Assembly (NCBI RefSeq): GCF_024171725.1
Contig: NZ_JAMTCG010000002.1
Coordinates: 434,001 to 498,000 of the forward strand
Source of the DNA: Williamsia serinedens
GTDB lineage: Bacteria > Actinomycetota > Actinomycetes > Mycobacteriales > Mycobacteriaceae
Length of the DNA: 64,000 nucleotides
Direction of reading: 5' to 3'
The position numbers and the translations under genes are program-made. Shown here in pieces: positions 16,445 through 25,156 of this stretch (positions are counted from its first letter, which is position 1; each line of letters starts with the position of its first letter). A model generated the notes under the pieces. The model worked only from the letters and a program-made list of their open reading frames with translations, did not search any database and was not told the origin of the DNA.

Positions 16445-17794
16445 CTAGGGGTCGAGAACCTTTCCCGGGTTGAACAGGTTCTGCGGGTCGAGCGCGGTCT
16501 TGACGGCCGCCATGAGGACGCACGCGGACCCGTGTTCGTCGGCGAGGTAGCGCTTCTTCGCGAGCCCGATCCCGTGTTCGCCCGTCGCGGTGCCCCCGAC
16601 CGACAGAGCGTGCTCCACCATGCGGTCGGAGAAGCGGCGTGCCCGGTCGAACGTGGCACCCGAGTACGGCACGACCGCGTGGACGTTGCCGTCCCCGATG
16701 TGTCCGGCGGTGGTCACGTGGACGCCCAGCTCGTCGGCGACGCGGTGAGCGCGCGCGACCGCCTCGGCGATGCGTGAGTAGGCGACGGCGGTGTCGGTCA
16801 CGAGAAAACCGTGGCCCGGATGCGCCGCTTTGATCGCCGGGAACAGCCGATGACGCATGTCCCACAGCGCAGTGCGGTCTGCGGCGGACTGCGCTCGGCA
16901 GCCGTCGAGGAGTCCGTGGTCCCGCGCGATGGCCTCCACGCCGTCGAGGACGTCCACCAACGCCGCGCTCGAGGTGGCCTCCACGTCGACGAACAGGGCG
17001 GGTGATGGCGGGAGCCCACCCCCGCAGAAGCCGTTCAGCGCGGAGGTCGCGGCGGCGTCGACGAATTCGAGTCTCGACACCGGTGCCGCCGTGCCGATCA
17101 GGTCGGTCGCCGCGTCGACCGCGGCCTCGACGTCGGGAAACGAGAGCCGAACCGACCCCTGCGAGTCCGGTACCGGGTGCAGTCGGACGGTGAGCTCGGT
17201 GATCACCCCGAGCGTGCCGCCCGAGCCGATGAACAGGTCCTTCAGGTCGTATCCACTGCTCGTCTTGGCGACCTGCCGCCCGAGCCGGTGGACGGTGCCG
17301 TCGGCCGTCACGACGGTCAGCGACAGGACGTTGCGGCGCATGCCGCCGTAGCGCACCGATGTCGTCCCGCTCGCGTTGGTGGCGGCCATGCCCCCGAGGG
17401 TGGCGTCGGCTCCGGGATCGACCGGGAAGTGCAGGCCGTATGGGGACACCGCCGCCGACAGCTGTCGCCGCGTCACCCCGGGCTGCACCACGGCGACGAA
17501 ATCGGACTGGTCGACCCTGATGATCTCGGACATCGCGGAGACGTCCAGCATCACCTCGTCTCCCAGCGGCAGCAGATGGCCCTCGAGACTCGTCCGCGCA
17601 CCCACCGGGATGACCGGGACCCCGACGGCGGCTGCCCATCGCACGCACGCCACGACGTCTGCGGTGCTGCGAGCGCGGACGACCCCGCGCGGCACCCGAC
17701 CGCGTAGGCCCGTCTCGTCGCGGGTGAAGCCCTCCCGCACCGACAGACGCGTGTCGATACCGGGGGCGAGGACGTCCGCCGGGGTCGGGGTCAT
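16445..17794 (-). CDS. GlcD/D-lactate-dehydrogenase-type FAD oxidase
   Basis: A 449-residue VAO-type flavoenzyme. The FAD domain has VPVIPVGARTSLEGHLLPL and PGADATLGGMAATNASGT; the C-terminal lobe has TAGHIGDGNVHAVVP and TGEHGIGLAKKRYL, the metal and substrate loops of D-2-hydroxyacid dehydrogenases, and the end LDPQNLFNPGKVL. It oxidises a D-2-hydroxy acid to the 2-oxo acid, transferring electrons to quinone or cytochrome. It is the last gene of a five-gene operon and overlaps the methyltransferase stop by four bases. Together with the FMN oxidase upstream it gives the operon two flavoenzymes of probable opposite stereochemical preference. Confidence 0.88.
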   Translation of the reverse strand: MTPTPADVLAPGIDTRLSVREGFTRDETGLRGRVPRGVVRARSTADVVACVRWAAAVGVPVIPVGARTSLEGHLLPLGDEVMLDVSAMSEIIRVDQSDFVAVVQPGVTRRQLSAAVSPYGLHFPVDPGADATLGGMAATNASGTTSVRYGGMRRNVLSLTVVTADGTVHRLGRQVAKTSSGYDLKDLFIGSGGTLGVITELTVRLHPVPDSQGSVRLSFPDVEAAVDAATDLIGTAAPVSRLEFVDAAATSALNGFCGGGLPPSPALFVDVEATSSAALVDVLDGVEAIARDHGLLDGCRAQSAADRTALWDMRHRLFPAIKAAHPGHGFLVTDTAVAYSRIAEAVARAHRVADELGVHVTTAGHIGDGNVHAVVPYSGATFDRARRFSDRMVEHALSVGGTATGEHGIGLAKKRYLADEHGSACVLMAAVKTALDPQNLFNPGKVLDP

Positions 17795-18801
17795 CGCTCG
17801 AGGATGGTCGTGACCAGCATGGTGTGGTCCGAGTGACGCTGTCGGACCGTCCATCCCAGCTCGGCGAACGCCGCGGTGTACTCCTCGTCGCTCCACAACC
17901 GGACGCCCGTGATCGCGTGGTAGATCTCGTAGGTCGGCGAGAACCACGGCTGCTGCGTCCATGACGGCGCGGTCAACCGGATGCCGTCACCGATCACCAC
18001 TCGTCGCAGGTTCGGGAACCACTCCATCCATCCGCGGAGGACGGCCGCGATCCCGCCACCGTCGCTCGCCAGCTGGTGCAGGAGGAAGAACGACATCGCC
18101 GTCGTGACCGCGTCGCAGTCGACCTCGTCCAGCCAGGACGGCCGGTCGTCGGTCGACTGGACGGACCCGGTGAGCAGCGAGATCCGCTGCGCCAGGCCGC
18201 GTGCCGCCATGTCGACCGTGGCGTCTGCGATGACCCCGTCCTCGATGTCGACGCCGATGAACTGTTCGTGCGGCGCGAGCGCGGAGAGCAGGGCGACGCG
18301 TCCCGCGTCGGCGCATCCCAGGTCGATGGTGACCCCGGGTTCGTCGGCCGCCAGCGCGCCGCCGACGGCGGCCAGGATCTCCGGCCGACGGCGGGCGATG
18401 TCGGTGCAACCGCGTGCGACGTTGTCGGGCTCGGTGGCAGCGGGCACACGGTCGGCCTCACGCGCCGACGCCAGACGGCGGAAGGTGGGCTCCCAGCCGC
18501 GCACCGTCACCCGGACGAACCCCCGGTGGGCCGCGACGTCGCGTCCGGCGACCGTCAGCCGGAGTGTCTCCCCCTCGCGGATCAGCAGACCTGCGCGGGT
18601 GAGGCCGTCGGCGACGACGTCCTCCATGGGGGTGCTGACGTGGACGGGTACGCCATCGAGGAGATCTGTCCACCAGCCGTAGTCGTCGGCGGCGACGACG
18701 AGATGGCCTGCGGTGTGACCGTCGACGATGTCGCGCATCGACATCGCGGGGAGCTCGGTGGTGCCGTCGGTGTGTCGGGTGGTGGAGTCGGTGAGGGTCA
18801 T
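17791..18801 (-). CDS. SAM-dependent methyltransferase (natural-product type)
   Basis: A 336-residue protein. The first 140 residues look like the dimerisation/winged-helix part found in small-molecule O-methyltransferases. The SAM site follows: TIDLGCADAGRVALLSAL (about residues 172-189), acidic residue in FIGVDIEDG, then a TAMSFFLLHQLASDGGG segment. The end is a beta-strand MLVTTILE. The substrate is unknown. It overlaps its neighbours by four bases on both sides, so its dose is tied to RidA and the FAD oxidase. The closest reading is a methyltransferase for an acidic or hydroxylated metabolite handled by the operon. Confidence 0.8.
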   Translation of the reverse strand: MTLTDSTTRHTDGTTELPAMSMRDIVDGHTAGHLVVAADDYGWWTDLLDGVPVHVSTPMEDVVADGLTRAGLLIREGETLRLTVAGRDVAAHRGFVRVTVRGWEPTFRRLASAREADRVPAATEPDNVARGCTDIARRRPEILAAVGGALAADEPGVTIDLGCADAGRVALLSALAPHEQFIGVDIEDGVIADATVDMAARGLAQRISLLTGSVQSTDDRPSWLDEVDCDAVTTAMSFFLLHQLASDGGGIAAVLRGWMEWFPNLRRVVIGDGIRLTAPSWTQQPWFSPTYEIYHAITGVRLWSDEEYTAAFAELGWTVRQRHSDHTMLVTTILER

Positions 18802-19181
18802 GGTGTCTCCTTCGTGGTGCAGGCGATGGCCTGGATCTCGATGAGCAACCCGTCGATGGGCAGCGTCGCGATGGTGGTGGTGCGGGCGGGGACGCCCGCG
18901 GCCCCGGCGACGCTGCCGAGGAAGTACTGGGTGAACGCCGCGTTCCACGCGGCGAAGTGACCGCGGTCGGCGAGAAAGCACTCGAGGCGCAGGACCGCCG
19001 CGCGCGTCGAGATGTGCTGTGCCAGGACCTGGTCGAGTTGGTCGAGTACGTCGTCGCACTGCCGGGCGAAGTCCGGGAACCTCGGGACCATCGACGCGGT
19101 GTCGATGCTCGCGAGGCCCGAGGTGTACACCAGCCCGGCGTGGATGCGGGCAGACGGGAAGCGGGGCGCGGTCCGTGTCAT
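18798..19181 (-). CDS. RidA/YjgF-family enamine/imine deaminase
   Basis: A 127-residue protein of the usual RidA length: RIHAGLVYTSGLASID at the N-terminus, the FLADRGHFAAWNAAFTQYF helix, and the C-terminal PARTTTIATLPIDGLLIEIQAIA strand, whose Arg is the usual carboxylate-binding residue. RidA hydrolyses reactive enamines such as 2-aminoacrylate formed by PLP or flavin enzymes. Its place between an amino acid permease/FMN oxidase and a methyltransferase suggests the operon generates an imine from an amino acid. ATG 19181 overlaps the FMN oxidase stop by four bases. Confidence 0.9.
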   Translation of the reverse strand: MTRTAPRFPSARIHAGLVYTSGLASIDTASMVPRFPDFARQCDDVLDQLDQVLAQHISTRAAVLRLECFLADRGHFAAWNAAFTQYFLGSVAGAAGVPARTTTIATLPIDGLLIEIQAIACTTKETP

Positions 19182-20269
19182 CGGAGGATCTCCACCACCC
19201 GGTCAGAGGTGACGGCCCGCAAGTCGGCGGCACCGGCGAGAGTCATGAGGACGCGAAGTTCCTCGGTGACGAGCTCGAGGACGCGGGTGACCCCCGCCTC
19301 TCCCCCGGCGGCCAGCCCGTAGACGATGGCCCGGCCGAGGATGACCGCGTCCGCCCCGAGCGCGAGTGCCACGAAGACATCGGCGCCGGTGCGGAAGCCG
19401 CTGTCGACGACGACGGGCACGTCGGGCCCGACCGCCGCCCGGATCGCGGGCAGGACCGCGAGGCTCGACGGTGCCGGGTCGACCTGGCGCCCGCCGTGGT
19501 TCGACACGACCACTCCGGTGGCACCAGCGTCCATCGCCCGCAGCGCGGCGGCGGGCGTCAGGACACCCTTGGCGATCCACGGGAGTCGAAACCGGCGGGC
19601 CGCGTGCGTCAGATCGTCCCACGTCCACGCCGCCCCGCCGCCGGACATCAACTGCCCCATCACCTCTGCGACTCGTGGTGCGTCGCCGGCTGAGACCGGG
19701 GTGTTGCCGCAGAACGGCGTGAGATCGGGAGAGAACCGGTTCCGCATGTTGCGGGTCCGGAACCCACCGACGGGGCAGTCCACGGTCACGCACAGGGCCT
19801 CGTACCCGGCGTCGGCGATGCGCCCTGCGACGTCGACCGCACCGGCGAAGGGATGCAGCTGAGCCATCCGCGCCGCGGCGGGAGCGGTGGCCCGGAGGTC
19901 TGCGTAGGAGAAACTGCCCGCCTCGGGTGCGATGTCCACGACACCGAACGCCGCGGACGCCCGCATCACCGCGCGATGGCCGTCGGGGTGGAACAGGGTG
20001 TCCCCGCCGAAGGGTGCGGCCAGCAGGGGTGCCGACAACGGGATGTCCAGCAGGGTCGTCCCCGTGTCGGGAAGGGCGACGCCGCTCATCGGTTCCGGTA
20101 CGACGGCCCACCGCGAGAGGGCCTGCCGGTTGCGCAGCAGCGTCGTCTCCCCGCCGGCCCCGCCCTCGAGGAAGTCGGCGACGTCCCCGGGGAGGACGCC
20201 CAGGGCGGTCTCGTGGATCTCGTCCAGCGACCCGAACTCGACGGTCGTGGGATACATGGTGTCGGTCAC
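19178..20269 (-). CDS. FMN-dependent alpha-hydroxy-acid oxidase family protein
   Basis: A 363-residue TIM-barrel flavoprotein of the lactate/glycolate oxidase family. Features include VADFLEGGAGGETTLLRN, APFGGDTLFHPDGHRAV, WIAKGVLTPAAALRAMDAG and the catalytic VVSNHGGRQVD (His and Arg), then VVVDSGFRTGADVFVALALGADAV. The S-Y-A-D-L...AQLHP stretch departs from the usual W-x-QLY, so the substrate may not be simple lactate or glycolate. GTG 20269 was chosen because GTGA overlaps the permease stop; ATG 20257 is an alternative. It probably acts on an amino- or hydroxy-acid brought in by the permease. Confidence 0.87.
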   Translation of the reverse strand: MTDTMYPTTVEFGSLDEIHETALGVLPGDVADFLEGGAGGETTLLRNRQALSRWAVVPEPMSGVALPDTGTTLLDIPLSAPLLAAPFGGDTLFHPDGHRAVMRASAAFGVVDIAPEAGSFSYADLRATAPAAARMAQLHPFAGAVDVAGRIADAGYEALCVTVDCPVGGFRTRNMRNRFSPDLTPFCGNTPVSAGDAPRVAEVMGQLMSGGGAAWTWDDLTHAARRFRLPWIAKGVLTPAAALRAMDAGATGVVVSNHGGRQVDPAPSSLAVLPAIRAAVGPDVPVVVDSGFRTGADVFVALALGADAVILGRAIVYGLAAGGEAGVTRVLELVTEELRVLMTLAGAADLRAVTSDRVVEILR

Positions 20270-21672
20270 GCCGTCACGCCTTCGGTCGTCGCGACGGGCA
20301 TCGGATCCTGCTGTGACACAGGCGCGGTGACGAGGTGTCGTCGTGAGTAGAGGAGGAACACCGCCACGCCGGCGGCGCTCCAGACCGCGAACCGAACCCA
20401 TGTGAGCCCGTCCAGGGTGGTCAGCAACCAGACGCATCCGGCGATGGCGAGCACCGGGATGAGCGGCATAAGGGGGACGCGGAACGTCCGGGGTCGCTCG
20501 GGTGATCGGTAGCGGAGCACCATCACCCCGAGGGCGACTGCGGCGAACGCGAACAGTGCACCGATGTTGACCAGCTCGGCGACCGTGTCGATGGGGAGGA
20601 GCCCCGCGATCACCGCGCCGACGACACCGAGCACGAGCCCGAGGCGCCGCGGCGCGCCGCGTGACGACGTCGCCGACAGGCCCCGGGGCAGCATGCCGTC
20701 GCGGCAGAGGGCGAAGACCAGCCGGGTCTGACCGTAGAACAGCATGAGCAGGCCCTTGGTCAGGGCGATCACGGAGGCGACGAGGATGACGTCGCCGATC
20801 CAGCCCGCGCCGAGCGCCTCGAGAGCGGTGGCCACCGGTGCCTCGTTGTTCAGGGACGGATAGGGGGCGACGCCGGTGAGGACGGCGGCGACGGCCACGT
20901 AGAGCACGGTGGCGATCACGACGGATCCGATGATCCCCCAGGGCAGGTCGCGACCGGGCCGCTTCGTCTCCTCCGCCGAGGTGGCGACGATGTCGAAGCC
21001 GAGGTAGGCGAAGAAGGCCAGTGCTGCACCGGCCGCGATTCCGTGGACACCGAACGGGGCGAACGGGGTCCAGTGCGACGTCGAGATGTGCGGTGCCCCG
21101 ATCGCGATCACCAGGACGAGCACACCGACGGTCACCACGACCAGGGTCTTGACCACGGCCGCGGTCATGCGCACGTCGAGCACGAGGATGCCCACGATGA
21201 CGGCGACGATCGCCACGGCCGGCACGTTGATCACCCCACCCGCCGACGGTCCCGCGGTGACAGCGGTCGGCAGGGTCACCCCGAACAGGCTCTTGCACGC
21301 GGCGGTGAACAGACCGGACCACCCGATCGCGACCGCGGATCCTGCGACGACCAACTCCAGCAACAGATTCCAGCCGACCAGGAACGCCGGACCCTCGCCC
21401 ATCGACTCCCGCGTGTAGGTGTAGGCGCTCCCGGACCGCGGTGTCATCGACGCCAGCTCGCTGTAGCAGAGCGCGACCAGCACGCAGATGACGCCTGCGA
21501 GCACGAAGGACAGCATGATGGCGGGGCCGGCTTTCGTGGCGGCGGCCACGCCCGTGGTGACGAAGATGCCGGCGCCGACGATGGCTCCGACCCCCATCGC
21601 GATGAGGTCGACGCGGCCGAGGCGTCGCCGGAGCGCCGGCGCGGTGGCAGAGGAAGCGGGCAGGTGGGACAT
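20266..21672 (-). CDS. APC-superfamily amino acid permease
   Basis: A 468-residue, 12-13-helix transporter. The N-terminal DLIAMGVGAIVGAGIFVTTG is the substrate-binding helix 1 of APC carriers, followed by CYSELASMTPRSGSAYTYT. FFAYLGFDIVATSAEETKRPGRDLPWGI is the helix 6-7 signature, resembling cationic-amino-acid (CAT) carriers. It heads a five-gene operon in which every junction overlaps by four bases, so it supplies the substrate for the enzymes that follow. A 72-base gap separates it from the MFS gene upstream, where its promoter probably lies. Confidence 0.9.
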   Translation of the reverse strand: MSHLPASSATAPALRRRLGRVDLIAMGVGAIVGAGIFVTTGVAAATKAGPAIMLSFVLAGVICVLVALCYSELASMTPRSGSAYTYTRESMGEGPAFLVGWNLLLELVVAGSAVAIGWSGLFTAACKSLFGVTLPTAVTAGPSAGGVINVPAVAIVAVIVGILVLDVRMTAAVVKTLVVVTVGVLVLVIAIGAPHISTSHWTPFAPFGVHGIAAGAALAFFAYLGFDIVATSAEETKRPGRDLPWGIIGSVVIATVLYVAVAAVLTGVAPYPSLNNEAPVATALEALGAGWIGDVILVASVIALTKGLLMLFYGQTRLVFALCRDGMLPRGLSATSSRGAPRRLGLVLGVVGAVIAGLLPIDTVAELVNIGALFAFAAVALGVMVLRYRSPERPRTFRVPLMPLIPVLAIAGCVWLLTTLDGLTWVRFAVWSAAGVAVFLLYSRRHLVTAPVSQQDPMPVATTEGVTA

Positions 21673-21744
21673 GGGATCCTCGCGGTCGTTCGTGAACGGT
21701 GTCCGCGGGTACGACGTCGGGCCCGGCGGGGTGGTGGAGAGCTG

Positions 21745-22926
21745 TCAGACGAGCGCGTCCGACGGGGTCTCCGGCGCCGATGCCGGAGCCGGACGGCGCC
21801 TGACGGCGACGACCGAGGTGATGAGCAGTGCGCCGAGAGCGACGGCGGCGACGACGACGGCCACCGACATCGACCAGGCGGTGGCCACGGCGCCGAACGC
21901 GATGGTGGCGACCGCGGCGAACAGGTACGAGACGGCCGCATAGCGTGCGGCTGCCCGGGCGTGATCACCCGGCGCGGACGCTGCGCTGACGATTCGCAGG
22001 CCGGACCGGTAGGCGAGGCCCTGCCCGGTTCCCGCGACGACGCCCGCGACGAGCAGCACGGTCACGTCGGGGACGAGGGGGACGATACCGGCCACGAGCA
22101 CGCCGACGACGATCAGCGTCTGCGCGACAACGGGTTTCGCCATGCGCGATGTCGCCGGCACCACTCGTTGGACGAGCCACGCGGCCACCAGGTAGACCGT
22201 CACCGGCGCTGCGAGGACGGCGAGGTCGTCGGTGGCGAGCAGCGACGCGCCGTAGCTGGGGAGCAGTGCGACCACCAGCCCTGCCGACACCCACGCAGAG
22301 ACACCGCTGACGTATCCGGTGACCGGGCGGTAGGCGCCGTCCGCGGGGAGCCGTGAGGTCGACACCGTCGGTGCTGGGGACTCGGCCGCCTCGGTGAGTG
22401 GGGCACGGTCGAGGACGACGCCGATTCCCGCGGCGGTGAGCAGGCCGGCGTGGACCAGGTAGACCAGGACCGTCGGGGCCGGCAGGTATTGCGCGCACAC
22501 GGCGGCGGCGACGGTGCCGAGCGCCGAACCGAGGACGGTCGCGGTCGCCATCGTGGTGCGGCCGCGGTCGCCCGCACGCTCGAGCACGAGGCCGGAGATG
22601 GAACCCGTGACGAGGCCGACGGACACGCCCGCAGCGACACGAGCAACGCATGCCCCCGTCGCGGAGTCCGCGACCGCCATCACGATGTCGGCCGCCACCC
22701 CGGCGATCACCCCGACGGCGATGCGCCACCACCATCCGGTGCGGCCGGCGGGCCGTCCGAGTACGGCCAGGGTGGGGACGAGTGCGAGCAGGTACGCCGC
22801 GAACACCACCGTGACCAGGAGCGGGGCCAGGTGCCACGTCGACCGGTACAGCGGCATCATCCCGGTCGCGAGGTTGGGCTGGGCCATCACGAGGACGAAG
22901 AGGATCCCGGGCATCGCGACACGCAT
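21745..22926 (-). CDS. MFS transporter under TetR control
   Basis: A 393-residue protein with about twelve hydrophobic helices, MPGILFVLVMAQPNLATGM at the N-terminus and no large loop. It lacks the strict D-R-x-G-R-R loop but keeps a G-RPAG-RTGWWWR turn after helix 2. It lies divergent from a TetR gene with two related palindromes between, the common arrangement of a drug or metabolite efflux pump and its repressor. It runs in the same direction as the permease operon at 21672 and could read into it. Confidence 0.78.
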   Translation of the reverse strand: MRVAMPGILFVLVMAQPNLATGMMPLYRSTWHLAPLLVTVVFAAYLLALVPTLAVLGRPAGRTGWWWRIAVGVIAGVAADIVMAVADSATGACVARVAAGVSVGLVTGSISGLVLERAGDRGRTTMATATVLGSALGTVAAAVCAQYLPAPTVLVYLVHAGLLTAAGIGVVLDRAPLTEAAESPAPTVSTSRLPADGAYRPVTGYVSGVSAWVSAGLVVALLPSYGASLLATDDLAVLAAPVTVYLVAAWLVQRVVPATSRMAKPVVAQTLIVVGVLVAGIVPLVPDVTVLLVAGVVAGTGQGLAYRSGLRIVSAASAPGDHARAAARYAAVSYLFAAVATIAFGAVATAWSMSVAVVVAAVALGALLITSVVAVRRRPAPASAPETPSDALV

Positions 22927-22951
22927 GTCCGTCTCCCTTCGCCGTGAAATG

Positions 22952-23012
22952 AGAAGTTCTTGTCACTTGGCGGAGGACGCTAGCGCACCGACGATGAATT
23001 GGGAAGATCTTC
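22952..23012. promoter_or_regulatory. Paired palindromic operators between MFS and TetR genes
   Basis: AGAAGTTCT at 22952-22960 and GAAGATCTTC at 23003-23012 are related palindromes in the 104-base gap, each close to one divergent start. Their flanks also match (AATGAG and AATTGG before the core). They most likely bind the TetR protein encoded at 23031. Confidence 0.6.
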
Positions 23013-23030
23013 TCGGATAGAATCCGTCGC

Positions 23031-23642
23031 ATGGTGGTCCGGAACACATCCGCGCGGACTCGCAGCGACGCGATCCGCAGTCGATCCGCGCTCACCGACG
23101 CGGTGGGGCGTCTGCTCGAGGACGGTCGCGTCGACTTCTCCGTCCCGGAGCTCGCGAGCGAGGCCGGCGTCGGGGTCGCCACCGCCTACCGACACTTCCC
23201 CTCACCGTCGGATGCGTTGCACGCTTACTACTCCCGGGCCGCCGGCGAACTCGTTGACGCGCTGCTGCGCATCGACGTCGACGCCCCCGCGCCGAGGTTC
23301 GACGCCTATTGCGAGCAATGGGTCGCCCAGGCGCAGGTGTGGGGGCCGGCGGTCCGACACATCCGCAGTCACCAGGGCTTCATCGAGCGCCTCGTCGCCG
23401 GTGACCCCGCGATCGTCGCGCTGCACGGCGCCCTGGCCGCAGTGGTGCAGGAACTGGTCGACGCCCAGATCGTGCCCGCGTCCGATGTCACCGCGACCGT
23501 CCTCCTGTGGGTCACCGTGTTCGACGAGCGGGTCGTGTACGACCTCGCGCACCACCACGGGTGGTCCACCGCCCAGATCGTCGACCACCTCACGTCCGCC
23601 GTGCGGGGGGCCCTCCGGTTCCGGGACCCGTCCACGGGGTGA
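23031..23642 (+). CDS. TetR-family transcriptional regulator
   Basis: A 203-residue protein. The HTH is FSVPELASEAGVGVATAYRHFPSPSDAL at about residues 36-63. The ligand domain is long, with many His and Trp residues. It is divergent from an MFS efflux gene with two palindromic sites between. Its last 53 bases overlap the 3' end of the convergent Mur-ligase gene, a long overlap for two real genes, but both readings carry clear family signatures. Confidence 0.87.
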   Translation: MVVRNTSARTRSDAIRSRSALTDAVGRLLEDGRVDFSVPELASEAGVGVATAYRHFPSPSDALHAYYSRAAGELVDALLRIDVDAPAPRFDAYCEQWVAQAQVWGPAVRHIRSHQGFIERLVAGDPAIVALHGALAAVVQELVDAQIVPASDVTATVLLWVTVFDERVVYDLAHHHGWSTAQIVDHLTSAVRGALRFRDPSTG

Positions 23643-25104
23643 GGTCGGCGACGGCCTGCGCGAGCCGCGCGTGATCGTCGAACGCGACGACCTGCGAGCC
23701 GTACTCCCGGCGTAGGTCACTCCCCCGACCCGCGACGACGATCGTGTCGCCGCGCCGGGCTCCGGTCACCGCCACGCGGAACGCCTCGTCGCGGTCGGCG
23801 ACCTCGAGCACCTCGGCCCGGCCGGCGCCGACGGCCCCCGCCGTCACCTCGGCGCGGATCGCGGCGGGGTCCTCGCTGCCGGGACTCTCGTCGGTGACGA
23901 CGACGAGGTCGGCGTACGCCGCCGCCGTCGCACCGATCGGCCGCCGCTTCGCGGGGTCGCGATCACCGGTGGCGCCGATGACCACGATCAGCCGGCCGGG
24001 CGTGCGCGACCGCAGGTACGGCAGCGTCGCGCGGTGCCCGGCGACGTTGTGCATGTGGTCGACGAGTGCGGTGAACAACTGGCCGACACGCCCCGGCTCG
24101 CACCGTCCCGGGATGCTTCGCAGCGCCGAGATGCCCTGTGCCACGGCCTCGACGGGAAGGCCGTCACCGACGAGCACTGCCGCGGCGACGACTGCGTTGG
24201 CCACCTGGTGGGGTCCGAGGACCTGCAGGCGCACCTCTGCGTCACCGACCGGGGTGTGGACGACGAACCGGTGCCCGAGATGGTCGGCCTCGGTGTCGGG
24301 TGCGCGCACGTCGACCGCGTGGACGTCCGCGGGCGTGTCCGACACCGAGCACGTCGTCACCGGGACCCCGACCTCGCGCGCCAAGCGACGGCCGTGCTCG
24401 TCGTCGACACACACGACGGCGCGGCCAGTGCGGTCGGCGGTGAACAACGACGTCTTCGCGCGGTAGTAGGCCTCCATCGACCCGTGGAAGTCGAGGTGCT
24501 CGGGCGCCAGGTTGGTCAGCGCCACCGAGCGGAAGCGCACGCCGTCGACGCGTCGGTGGACCGCAGCGTGGGAGGAGACCTCGACCACCGCACTGTCGCA
24601 GCCACCGCGGCGGAACAGGTCCAGGGTCCGGTGGACGACGGTCGCCTCCGGCGTGGTGCGTGTGGGTGCCAGGGCGACGCCCGGCCCGGTGATCTCGATG
24701 CCCGACATCAGCCCGGGCTCCCGACCGGCCCCGACGAGCCCGGCGTGGACCATGGCCGCGGTGCTCGACTTGCCGTTGGTACCGGTCACTCCGTACACCG
24801 CGAGATCCGCCGACGGACGCCGATGGAACCAGTCGGCGAGCGGTCCCGCGATGCGGCGCGGGTCGTCGACGACGACGGTCGGCAGCAGGCGCGCCGGACG
24901 GTCGCTGATGACGAGCGCCGCACCCGCGGCGGCGACGTCGTCCTCGAAGTCGAGGCCGTGTCGGCGCGCACCGGGGATCGCGAGGTAGGCATCCCCGGCA
25001 CAGACGCTCCGGGAGTCGTCGACGATGTCGAGGATCGGGAGCGGTGACGTCGAGCCGACGCTGCGCGCGCCGAGGAACCGGGCGATCTCGCGGGCGGTCG
25101 GCAT
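23590..25104 (-). CDS. MurE-like Mur ligase with altered amino-acid site
   Basis: A 504-residue Mur ligase with MurE architecture: UDP-binding domain (DDSRSVCAGDAYLAIPGA, residues 29-46), P-loop GTNGKSS (108-114), LAPEHLDFHGSMEAYYRAK with the Lys that is carbamylated in MurE, and a C-terminal domain. The meso-diaminopimelate motif DNPR (D-D-N-P-R-S-E-D-P in MurE) reads D-E-S-P-G-S-E-D-P here (residues 405-413), and D-Y-A-H is D-H-M-H. It is therefore unlikely to be the normal DAP-adding enzyme, and no mur cluster is near. It should form an amide bond on a UDP-MurNAc-like or other carboxylate, using an unknown amino acid. Confidence 0.82.
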   Translation of the reverse strand: MPTAREIARFLGARSVGSTSPLPILDIVDDSRSVCAGDAYLAIPGARRHGLDFEDDVAAAGAALVISDRPARLLPTVVVDDPRRIAGPLADWFHRRPSADLAVYGVTGTNGKSSTAAMVHAGLVGAGREPGLMSGIEITGPGVALAPTRTTPEATVVHRTLDLFRRGGCDSAVVEVSSHAAVHRRVDGVRFRSVALTNLAPEHLDFHGSMEAYYRAKTSLFTADRTGRAVVCVDDEHGRRLAREVGVPVTTCSVSDTPADVHAVDVRAPDTEADHLGHRFVVHTPVGDAEVRLQVLGPHQVANAVVAAAVLVGDGLPVEAVAQGISALRSIPGRCEPGRVGQLFTALVDHMHNVAGHRATLPYLRSRTPGRLIVVIGATGDRDPAKRRPIGATAAAYADLVVVTDESPGSEDPAAIRAEVTAGAVGAGRAEVLEVADRDEAFRVAVTGARRGDTIVVAGRGSDLRREYGSQVVAFDDHARLAQAVADLTPWTGPGTGGPPARRT

Positions 25105-25156
25105 CGCGATCGGGATACCCGGACGACGGCTCGGGCAAACGGGCAGAGTGGTGGAC

